Source of the DNA: Gemmatimonas aurantiaca T-27
Lineage (GTDB): Bacteria; Gemmatimonadota; Gemmatimonadetes; Gemmatimonadales; Gemmatimonadaceae
Assembly (NCBI RefSeq): GCF_000010305.1
Contig: NC_012489.1
Coordinates: 3,665,646 to 3,729,645 of the forward strand
Reading direction: 5' to 3'
DNA length: 64,000 nucleotides
The translations under genes were made by a program, and so were the position numbers. Positions within the stretch are counted from its first letter, which is position 1. The number at the start of each line of letters is the position of its first letter. A model generated the notes under the pieces. That model was not told the DNA's origin. It worked only from the letters and a program-made list of their open reading frames with translations, and did no database searches. Below, one piece after another: positions 56,982-64,000 of this stretch.

Positions 56982-59900
56982 ATGGGCCTGCAGGATCCTG
57001 TTCTTTCACGTCGGTTGGCGCTGTTGGCCGCCGGCTTGCTGACATTCACACCTCACGCGGCACTGACGGCACAATCGCCCCGGGGTGGCGCTGCTGCCAG
57101 CACGACCGGCGCACAGGCACAACGCCGCGTGACCGGCGTCGTGAAGGATGGCACCGGCCGTCCGATCACCTTCGCGACCATCGCCGTCACGGGCGGCGGC
57201 ACGTCTCGCGTCGACGAAGCGGGGCGCTATACCGTGACGCTGCCTGCATCGGCCGCCACGATTCTCGTACGCGCCATCGGTTTCTCCGCACGCGAACTCC
57301 GTGTCGCGGCCGAAGTCTCCACACTCGATGTGGTGCTCGAACCGCAGGCGCTGTCCCTTGGCGAAATCACCATCGTGGGCTCCGCCTCCGATGTCGCCCG
57401 TCAACGCGCCACCACCGCCACGGCCAACGTATCCGCCGAGCAAGTCACCCGTGCGCCCGCGCAGTCCATCGAACAGGCGCTGCAGGGCAAGATCGTGGGC
57501 GCCAGCGTGAACATGAACACCGGCGCCCCCGGTGGTGGTGGTCAGATCCAGATCCGCGGCACGAGTTCCATTCTCGGGAGTGGTGAGCCCCTGGTGGTCA
57601 TCGACGGCGTGATCTCGTCGAATGACGCCTACTCGGCCGGCGCCTCCACCGTGACACGCGGCGGCACCAGCCAGGACCAGAACGTGAATCGCCTGGCCGA
57701 CATCAATCCCGCCGAAATCGAAAGCATCGAAATCGTGAAGGACGCATCGGCGACCGCCATTTACGGCTCACGCGCCAGCAATGGCGTGGTCGTGATCCGC
57801 ACCAAACGCGGCAGCGCGGGCGCGCCACGCATTGCGGTGCGTCAGTCGGTGGGCACGGCGAGTCCGCTGCGATATCTCGGTGCCCGCAACTACAGCAACG
57901 TGAGCGAAGTGCTCGCGCTGCGGTACGGCGCCACGACCAACGCGGCGTCGCAGGCGTATCTCAACAGCCGTTTCCCCACGGGCGTGATTCCCGCCGAGGC
58001 CAATATCGATCTCGAGCGCGAATTTTTCCGCAACCGGCAGCCGTCGTACGAAACCACCATCTCGGTGTCGGGTGGTACCTCGGCCACCAAGTACTTCGCC
58101 TCGGCCACGCAGCGCAACGAAGAAGGCATCGCGGTGAACAATGCCGCGCGACTGCAGTCGTTGCGTCTCAATCTCGATCAGACCATTTCGCCGGACGTGA
58201 ACCTCACGGTGAGCTTGGGCGTGATCCGCAACTTCCTCCGGCGCGGCCTCGCCAACAACGACAATTCGTTCACTAGCCCGGTGTATGCGTTTGCCTACAC
58301 GCCGGGGGTGTTCGATCTGCGTGAGCGCACGGCATCGGGTGGCTATGTGCGCAATCCCATCTTCGGTGGTGGGTTTGCGGCATCCAATCCGTTCGAGACC
58401 TACGAGTATCTCGACTACTCGCAGGACGTATGGCGACAGATCGGCAGCGCCAACCTCACCTACACGCCGGTGCAGTCGGCGCGCCATCGTGTGACGCTTG
58501 GTGTGCTGTCGGGCTTTGACCGTTACCAGCAGGCCGGCCGCCTCTATTCGCCGGGCTTCCTGCAGTACGAAGGGCGCAACAACCTGTTCGGTACGTCGGA
58601 ACAGACCACGGTGGATGGACTCAACTACAACCTGCAACCCACGGCGTCGTGGACCTTCGCGCCTGGTGGTGTGACGTTCAATACCTCGGTGGGTGGCAGC
58701 GTCGAACAGCAGTCGGTGAACAACTATGCACTGATCGGCCGCGGTCTCACGCCGGGGTCCGAGCTGGCCAGCCAGGGCACGCTCTCGGCGTCACACGGCA
58801 TGACCCGCTTCCGCGATCAAGCCGTATTCGTCAGTGAACAGTTGCTCGCCTTCGACGAACGACTGGTGCTGAACGCCGGCCTGCGTGCCGATCGCTCCAG
58901 CGCCAACGGTGACACGGAGCGGTTCTTCGTTTTCCCACGGGCGTCGGCCGCCTATCGTTTCCTCGCGCCGGTGTCGGGCGTGGACGAACTCAAGCTGCGC
59001 GCCGGGTGGGGGCAGACCGGCAATCGTCCACGTTTCGGCGATCGAAACCAGACGCTCGATGCCGGCGGCATCGTGCAGGGGCAGCCGAGTGTCCAGGCGT
59101 CATCGATCATCGGCAACCCGGATATCACGCCTGAGACGCTGACGGAAGTCAGCGGTGGACTCGATCTGCGGGCGTTTGGCGGCCGTCTCGGATTTGAAGG
59201 CACACTGTACCGTCGCACCATCACCGACCTGCTGCTGCAGCCGCCAGCCAGGCCGTCTTCGGGCTACGGCACGTTGGTCATCAATGCCGGTGCGCTGCGC
59301 AATCAGGGTGTCGAACTGGCGCTCAATGGCACGCCCCTGCAGACCCGCTCGTTTTCACTCGACTCGCGCGTGACGTTCCAGCGCAAGAACGAATTGGTGA
59401 CCAACCTGCCCGAGTCGGTGCCACCCTTCTCGCCGGCGAGCAGCTTCAATGCTTCGTTCGGCCGCAATCGCATCACGCAGGGCCATCAGAGCAGTGAGAT
59501 CTGGGGCAACGTGCCCGTTGACGCCTCAGGACGCATTCTGCCCGTGGGATCGTACGTCACCAATCCCACCGCCATCGCGGCGCGTGTGGACACGGTGATC
59601 GGTAATGCGAACCCCGACTTCCAGATGTTCTTCGAGAACTCGCTGCGCTGGCGCCGCGTGCGTCTGAGCGCCACGGCCGACTGGCGTCACGGCGGTGATG
59701 TGGCCAACACCACCACCAAGCTGTACGACGAAGGGGGCAACAGCCGCGACTTCACCACGGGCATCACGTCGTCCAACGTGCCACGCGGCACGCCGGCATC
59801 GACGCTGGGCAACGTGCCGTCCACCGTGCTGGGGCTTGGCGATTTCCGTTTCCGCTCATGGAGTGGCGGCTCGGATGCGCGTGTGTACCTGCAGGACGGC

Positions 59901-60143
59901 TCGTACTTCCGCGTGCGTGAAGTCGCGCTCACGCTGGATGCACCGGAGCGCCTGGCCAAGGTCTTCCGTGCCTCGACTCTGAATGTGGCCGTGCGCGCCC
60001 GCAACCTGCTGCTGATCTCGGACTACTGGGGTTACGACCCCGAGTTCAACAACTTCGGCAACCAGAACCTCAATCGTTTCATCGACACCGCTCCGTATCC
60101 CGGCGCGCGTTCGTTCCACCTGACCTTCGATCTCACGTACTGA
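56982..60143 (+). CDS. SusC/RagA-family TonB-dependent outer-membrane transporter
   Basis: The 1053-residue protein has a signal peptide (LALLAAGLLTFTPHAALTA), a CarboxypepD-like N-terminal domain (RRVTGVVKDGTGRPITFATIAVTGGG...), a plug domain with QALQGKIVGASVNMNTGAPGGG and IRGTSSI...PLVVIDGV, and the family signature SATAIYGSRASNGVVVIRTKRG. A 22-strand barrel fills the rest up to the C-terminal aromatic residue (FHLTFDLTY). It takes up oligosaccharides or peptides with the SusD-like lipoprotein encoded 2 bp downstream, driven by TonB. GGAG lies 7 nt before the ATG. Confidence 0.95.
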   Translation: MGLQDPVLSRRLALLAAGLLTFTPHAALTAQSPRGGAAASTTGAQAQRRVTGVVKDGTGRPITFATIAVTGGGTSRVDEAGRYTVTLPASAATILVRAIGFSARELRVAAEVSTLDVVLEPQALSLGEITIVGSASDVARQRATTATANVSAEQVTRAPAQSIEQALQGKIVGASVNMNTGAPGGGGQIQIRGTSSILGSGEPLVVIDGVISSNDAYSAGASTVTRGGTSQDQNVNRLADINPAEIESIEIVKDASATAIYGSRASNGVVVIRTKRGSAGAPRIAVRQSVGTASPLRYLGARNYSNVSEVLALRYGATTNAASQAYLNSRFPTGVIPAEANIDLEREFFRNRQPSYETTISVSGGTSATKYFASATQRNEEGIAVNNAARLQSLRLNLDQTISPDVNLTVSLGVIRNFLRRGLANNDNSFTSPVYAFAYTPGVFDLRERTASGGYVRNPIFGGGFAASNPFETYEYLDYSQDVWRQIGSANLTYTPVQSARHRVTLGVLSGFDRYQQAGRLYSPGFLQYEGRNNLFGTSEQTTVDGLNYNLQPTASWTFAPGGVTFNTSVGGSVEQQSVNNYALIGRGLTPGSELASQGTLSASHGMTRFRDQAVFVSEQLLAFDERLVLNAGLRADRSSANGDTERFFVFPRASAAYRFLAPVSGVDELKLRAGWGQTGNRPRFGDRNQTLDAGGIVQGQPSVQASSIIGNPDITPETLTEVSGGLDLRAFGGRLGFEGTLYRRTITDLLLQPPARPSSGYGTLVINAGALRNQGVELALNGTPLQTRSFSLDSRVTFQRKNELVTNLPESVPPFSPASSFNASFGRNRITQGHQSSEIWGNVPVDASGRILPVGSYVTNPTAIAARVDTVIGNANPDFQMFFENSLRWRRVRLSATADWRHGGDVANTTTKLYDEGGNSRDFTTGITSSNVPRGTPASTLGNVPSTVLGLGDFRFRSWSGGSDARVYLQDGSYFRVREVALTLDAPERLAKVFRASTLNVAVRARNLLLISDYWGYDPEFNNFGNQNLNRFIDTAPYPGARSFHLTFDLTY

Positions 60144-60145
60144 TC

Positions 60146-61582
60146 ATGCGCACGCTTTCAACACCGAAGCGTCGCTTCGGTCACGCTCTTTCGCTGTTCC
60201 CGATTGCGCTCACCGCCGCACTGGCGGCCTGCAGCGCCAGTGAACTCACCAACCCCAACAAGCCCACGCCGGGTGCACTGGCCACCGACCCGGCGCAGGC
60301 ACTGCGTCTGGGGGCCACGGGACTCGTGGCCGGTGAACGGAGCAGCATTTCCGGTTTCATCAGTGGCAGTGGTCAGTTCGGACGCGAGCTGTTCAGCATC
60401 TCACCCACGGAAAGCCGCTCGGTCACGTCGTTTTATCTCAACTTCAGTGATCCGTCCGGGCAGTCCACTGGCGGCTGGTCCGATCGTTACGCCAATCTGC
60501 GCAACGTCAACATCTTCCTGCAGACGGCCTCGCAAGCCACCTCGCTGACACCAGCGCAGCAAGCGGCGGCGAAGGGATTTGGCCTGACCACCGAATCACT
60601 CAACCTGCTGTACATCATCCTGTCGCGGCACAACCTCGGCGCGGTGATCGAGATCCTGCCGGCGGCCAACGATCTGGCACCGTTTGTATCGCGAGATTCG
60701 GTGTACACCTACGTCGCCGCGCGCCTGGATGAAGGGTTCGCGCAGCTCCGGCAGGCCGGCAGCACGGCGTTCCCGTTCACGCTGCCGACGGGCACCGGTA
60801 TCGGGTACGGTGGTTTCGACAACCCTGCGACCTACGCCACGTACAACCGGGCGCTCAAGGCCCGCGTGCAGGTGTACCGGGCCTCGCTGGCGTCGCGCAA
60901 TCCGGCGCTGTACCAGAGTGCGCTCGACGCATTGGAGGGATCGTTCCTGCAACCCCTCGCCGCCGATCGCAGCAACCTCAAGCGGGGGCCACAGTACTTC
61001 TACGGCAATGTGAGCGGTGATGCATCGAATGGTCTGTCATCGAACAACGCGAACCTGTATGCCCATCCGTCCATCCGTGACGATGGCACGGTCAGCCTCA
61101 CCGACCGTCGGTATGTGACCAAGATTCTCACCGGGCAGCCGCTGCGTGTGCCTGCCGAATCGAACACACCCACCGATTTGCGATTCCAGGCATACCCGGC
61201 GCTGACCAGTGGCATCCCGATCATCGACAACGAAGAACTCATCCTGCTGCGTGCGGAGGCGCGGTACTTCACCGGCAACACCACTGGGGCGCTCGAAGAC
61301 ATCAACGCGGTGCGCACGATCAGTGGCGGCCTCGCGGCACGTGGCGCGTTTGCATCGACGGATGATTTCATCACCGAGTTGCTGCAGCAGCGGCGTCTCT
61401 CACTACTGTTGCAGGGGCATCGTTGGGTGGATGTGCGCCGTTTCGGCCGACTGACCACGCTGCCGCTCAGCGGTGTGAACTTCCAGCTCACCAACAATCA
61501 GGTGGTGCCACAGGCCGAGTGCCTCGCCCGTATTCGGGCCGGCGTGACGTCGCTTGCGTGCCCCGCGTACACCGCGAACTGA
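60146..61582 (+). CDS. SusD/RagB-family surface lipoprotein
   Basis: The 478-residue protein starts 2 bp after the SusC stop. A lipoprotein signal ends in ALTAALAAC, followed by SASELTNPNKPTPG. The TPR-like alpha-helical body is seen in LAAAKGFGLTTESLNLLYIIL and ends with the conserved RRLSLLLQGHRWVDVRRFGRLTTLPLSG. It binds the substrate and acts as lid over the SusC pore. No polysaccharide-degrading enzyme follows, only an esterase, so the ligand may be a small peptide or ester rather than a polymer. Confidence 0.93.
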   Translation: MRTLSTPKRRFGHALSLFPIALTAALAACSASELTNPNKPTPGALATDPAQALRLGATGLVAGERSSISGFISGSGQFGRELFSISPTESRSVTSFYLNFSDPSGQSTGGWSDRYANLRNVNIFLQTASQATSLTPAQQAAAKGFGLTTESLNLLYIILSRHNLGAVIEILPAANDLAPFVSRDSVYTYVAARLDEGFAQLRQAGSTAFPFTLPTGTGIGYGGFDNPATYATYNRALKARVQVYRASLASRNPALYQSALDALEGSFLQPLAADRSNLKRGPQYFYGNVSGDASNGLSSNNANLYAHPSIRDDGTVSLTDRRYVTKILTGQPLRVPAESNTPTDLRFQAYPALTSGIPIIDNEELILLRAEARYFTGNTTGALEDINAVRTISGGLAARGAFASTDDFITELLQQRRLSLLLQGHRWVDVRRFGRLTTLPLSGVNFQLTNNQVVPQAECLARIRAGVTSLACPAYTAN

Positions 61583-61629
61583 GTGGTGTTAGTCCGGTAT
61601 TGAGGCAGCGCTGACGAGCGGGCCGCGCA

Positions 61630-61676
61630 AAAGGAGGGAGGTCGCATAGATTCGTCACATGCGACTTCCCTCCTTT
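61630..61676 (+). promoter_or_regulatory. 18-bp hairpin that captures the start codon of the esterase gene
   Basis: The arm 61630-61647 pairs with 61659-61676 over 18 positions, one of them G-U, around an 11-nt loop. The first bases of the right arm are the ATG of the esterase gene. The GGAGGGAGG of the left arm, the best Shine-Dalgarno in the region, pairs with codons 3-6. The messenger would therefore hold its own start site in a very stable stem. Confidence 0.75.
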
Positions 61677-63332
61677 CGTGTACTCGCCGCGGTCACGGGC
61701 CTCCTGCTGACGCCGAGCTTCACACACGCCCAGACGTTTGCCATTTCGTTTCCGGCGACTGCCAGCGCCACGCCCATCACCGGACGTGCGTTTGTCTACA
61801 TCGCCCGTACCGATCGCACCGAGCCGCGTCTGCAGGCCGGCGCCCGCCGCGGCAGTGAACAGTTCCTTGGCGTCGACGTAGAGCAGTTGGCACCCGGTGC
61901 CTCGGCCACGATCGATCAGAGCACGCTGGGGTTTCCCTTTGCGTCGCTCAAGGAGCTGCCAGCCGGCGAGTACTTCGTGCAGGGCATTGTCGTGCCCTAC
62001 ACCCGGTTTGCTCGGGCCGATGGCCACACCATCTGGGCACATATGGACCAATGGGAAGGCCAGCGCTACAACGACGCACCGGGGACCATCGTGAGCGCGG
62101 TACAGAAGGTGCGCGTTGATGGCGCCGCCCGCATCACATTGTCGGCCGACCGGGTGTTGCCGCCAGTGAAGAAGACCGCTGACACGGAATGGGTGCAGCG
62201 CTTCACGATGAAGTCGAAACTCGTCAGCGCGTTCTGGAATCATGACATGACAGTGGGCGCCGTGGTGCTGCTGCCCAAGGGGTACGCGCAGAACACCGCC
62301 AAGCGTTATCCGGTGGTGTACACCATCGGCCACTTCAACGACCGTGCGCCCTTTGGCTTCACGTTCGAGGGCTGCGATCGCCCGGAAACCGCCGAAGCCC
62401 GCACCATCCGTCTCGCGCGCAGTGCCCGTGAACCGGGATGTGAATTCCAGCAGGCGTGGACCACCGGCAAGGTGCCAGAGTTCATCGCCGTGTTCATCCA
62501 GCACCCCACGCCGTTTTACGACGACAGCTACGCACTCAATTCCGCCAACAACGGCCCCTACGGCGACGCCATCACCAAGGAACTCATCCCCGAGATCGAT
62601 CGCCGCTATCGTACCGTCGCCTCGGGACATGCGCGTATGCTCACCGGTGGCTCGACGGGTGGCTGGGATGTGCTCGGCCTACAGATCCACTACCCCGATG
62701 TGTTCGGCGGCGCGTGGTCGCTGTATCCCGATCAGCTCGATTTCCGGAACTACCAGTTCGGCAACATCTACGCCGACTCCAATGCCTTCGAGCGCCGTGA
62801 CGGGGCGTGGCTGTCGCGGGAAATTCCCTCGAGCCGAAGCCCGGAAGGCATGATGGAGCTGAGCATGCGCGAAGAGAATCAGGCCGAAATGGTGGTCGCG
62901 TCACGCGGCCGCTCTGGTGGCCAGTGGGATGGGTGGCAGGCGGCGTGGGCCCCAGTGGGCGCCGACGGATATCCCAAGCCGCTCTGGGACAAGCGTACCG
63001 GCGTGATCGATCACAGCGTGGCCGAAGCCATGCGCGCCAAGGGCTACGACCTGCGCGACTACGTGGAGAGGAACTGGTCGACCATTGGCCCCAAGCTGGT
63101 GGGCAAGCTGCACGTGGCCGTCGGTGACATGGACAACTACTTCCTCAACCTCGGCGTGTATCGCTTCGAGACATTCCTCGAGAGCACGAAGCAGCCAGGC
63201 AAGGGGCCGTATTACGGTGGCAAGTTCGAGTATGGTCGACCGCTCAAGCCACACGGCTGGCAGCCATGGAGCAACCAGGAGCTGCTGCGCATGATGGACG
63301 CGCAGGTGAAGAAGGGCGCGACGCGGCAGTAA
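61659..63332 (+). CDS. Exported esterase-D/enterochelin-esterase-like hydrolase
   Basis: The 557-residue protein has a signal peptide (FRVLAAVTGLLLTPSFTHA, cleavage before QTF). A beta-rich N-terminal part of about 170 residues is followed by an alpha/beta-hydrolase of the PF00756 type, with VVLLPKGYAQNTAKRYPVVYTIGHF and nucleophile Ser in MLTGGSTGGWDVLGLQIHYPDVF. Catalytic Asp and His candidates are in VAVGDMDNYFLN and KPHGWQPWSNQ. Relatives are carbohydrate esterases or siderophore esterases. It follows susCD by 76 bp and is likely in the same uptake unit. The start is ATG 61659, which lies inside the hairpin at 61630-61676. Confidence 0.85.
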   Translation: MRLPSFRVLAAVTGLLLTPSFTHAQTFAISFPATASATPITGRAFVYIARTDRTEPRLQAGARRGSEQFLGVDVEQLAPGASATIDQSTLGFPFASLKELPAGEYFVQGIVVPYTRFARADGHTIWAHMDQWEGQRYNDAPGTIVSAVQKVRVDGAARITLSADRVLPPVKKTADTEWVQRFTMKSKLVSAFWNHDMTVGAVVLLPKGYAQNTAKRYPVVYTIGHFNDRAPFGFTFEGCDRPETAEARTIRLARSAREPGCEFQQAWTTGKVPEFIAVFIQHPTPFYDDSYALNSANNGPYGDAITKELIPEIDRRYRTVASGHARMLTGGSTGGWDVLGLQIHYPDVFGGAWSLYPDQLDFRNYQFGNIYADSNAFERRDGAWLSREIPSSRSPEGMMELSMREENQAEMVVASRGRSGGQWDGWQAAWAPVGADGYPKPLWDKRTGVIDHSVAEAMRAKGYDLRDYVERNWSTIGPKLVGKLHVAVGDMDNYFLNLGVYRFETFLESTKQPGKGPYYGGKFEYGRPLKPHGWQPWSNQELLRMMDAQVKKGATRQ

Positions 63333-63376
63333 CAACCATCGGGGAACGGCACCGGATGGAGTGGCGGCGATTGCTG

Positions 63377-64000
63377 CTACAACTGCCCGGTGCCACCCCA
63401 CGTGGCAACCCGCGCACGATAGGCCGGATCCTCATATCGGTCGGGACGGAATGCGGCCGCATGTGAGGGCACCGCTTCACCAGCCATGAGTTGCGCGAGT
63501 ATTTCACCCGCTGCGGGTGCGGCCATGAGGCCAAACCCCGAAAAGCCAGCACACACATAGGCGCCTTGTGCACCTGACGCACCAATCAGCGGCCTGTTCT
63601 CGGCGGTCTTGGTGTAGTAGCCACCGTCGACATACATCGACGGCAGGCGATCGACATACTGCGCGAATCCCGGCACTAGTGCGGCCATGCCTCGGAGCAC
63701 GATTTCGGCATAACTGAGATCATCCGGCATCGGAAACTCCGGTTCATCGAATCGGTGATCGCCGTGATAGTCCCACAGCATCAGCACGGTCTTCGACGCA
63801 CCGTACCCCTCGGGGCGCAGATGAATGCCTGCCGGCATGACCTCGATGAAGCGGCGCGTTTCGTCAGATGCCGCAAGCTCCTCGCGCTCGTCATCAGCCC
63901 ACCGGAGTTGTTGCACATCGTCCAGAATGACGAGTCCCGTATCTCGATCCAGCGCGCCGTGCACATCCTCGATGGCCACCTTGTAATGCGCTTCCGAGAA
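63377..64000 (-). CDS. DadA-like FAD-dependent oxidoreductase, C-terminal part (5' end outside window)
   Basis: The frame is open to the right edge; about 207 codons are visible and the N-terminal FAD-binding fold lies outside. The visible part has a DAO-type substrate domain (PAGIHLRPEG..., MLWDYHG) and the conserved C-terminal FAD patch YYTKTAENRPLIGASGAQGAYVCAGFSGFGLMAAPAAGEILAQLM. Such proteins oxidise D-amino acids, sarcosine, glycine betaine derivatives or similar amines. An internal GTG at 63979 is unlikely to be the real start because the coding pattern continues upstream (FSEAHYK). Confidence 0.88.
   Translation of the reverse strand, partial: FSEAHYKVAIEDVHGALDRDTGLVILDDVQQLRWADDEREELAASDETRRFIEVMPAGIHLRPEGYGASKTVLMLWDYHGDHRFDEPEFPMPDDLSYAEIVLRGMAALVPGFAQYVDRLPSMYVDGGYYTKTAENRPLIGASGAQGAYVCAGFSGFGLMAAPAAGEILAQLMAGEAVPSHAAAFRPDRYEDPAYRARVATWGGTGQL

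Noticed and set aside
1-64000. CRISPR arrays, tRNA/rRNA genes, insertion sequences and prophage
   Set aside because: No regular spaced repeats, no tRNA cloverleaf in the short intergenic gaps, and no transposase, integrase or phage-structural protein among the coding regions.

Overview
The window is a dense, high-GC bacterial chromosome segment with mostly short intergenic gaps, many 4-bp ATGA/GTGA gene overlaps, and many exported proteins and lipoproteins. The gene mix suggests a free-living Gram-negative heterotroph, most likely a member of the Gemmatimonadota: a very large exported BNR/sortilin-like propeller protein, a SusC/SusD pair outside Bacteroidota, M20 and M28 exported peptidases, a DUF6596 (ECF42-type) sigma factor, a GMC oxidoreductase with a gluconate-dehydrogenase-subunit-3 partner, and a PQQ-type sugar dehydrogenase. 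The phylum call is inference from gene content; no rRNA or tRNA gene was seen.

Layout. 1-10.3 kb: a PhoD-like phosphatase (5' cut by the window), a CPA2 antiporter, a DUF969/DUF979/DUF2891 membrane cluster, a MerR/TipAS regulator, an exported M20 amidohydrolase coupled to a ChaN-type lipoprotein, and two uncharacterised proteins. 10.4-17.1 kb: the sortilin-like protein, a zinc alcohol dehydrogenase, and a three-gene surface-glycan cluster. 17.2-24.7 kb: a KdpDE-like pair with PHO-box-like direct repeats, a YCII/ECF42 pair, an aminotransferase, a DUF4184 membrane protein and a PilT-like ATPase with an extra N-terminal domain. 24.7-34.2 kb: bestrophin, an exported RidA, the GMC oxidoreductase pair, DinB, the sugar dehydrogenase, a histone-deacetylase-family protein and an M28 peptidase.

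34.2-44.1 kb is the most interesting stretch, and looks like an envelope-charge and surface-polymer island. It starts with a hairpin-forming CACAGAT-rich repeat. Then come an OmpR/HisKA two-component system, a tiny exported lysine-rich protein, MprF (aminoacyl-phosphatidylglycerol synthase and flippase), and, divergent from MprF across an 18-bp perfect palindrome, a 1375-residue protein. That protein fuses a GH18-like domain, a NodB deacetylase, a GT2 polymer synthase and a C-terminal AcvB/VirJ-type serine hydrolase. AcvB/VirJ proteins are known to hydrolyse the aminoacyl-PG made by MprF, so the fusion would join polysaccharide synthesis to reversal of MprF action.

44.1-54.9 kb: two tandem paralogous methyltransferases, each behind the same apparently leaderless promoter; an operon of truncated haemoglobin, rsmD, penicillin-acylase-family amidase and type II pantothenate kinase; a Gly-rich lipoprotein; an orphan HEXXH protein; and an NTF2-like lipoprotein. 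54.9-64.0 kb: an FMN glutamate-synthase-like protein; a 551-bp spacer with a candidate small RNA or leader and its terminator; a SusC/SusD pair; an exported esterase whose start codon lies in an 18-bp hairpin; and the C-terminal part of a DadA-like oxidoreductase that runs off the right edge.
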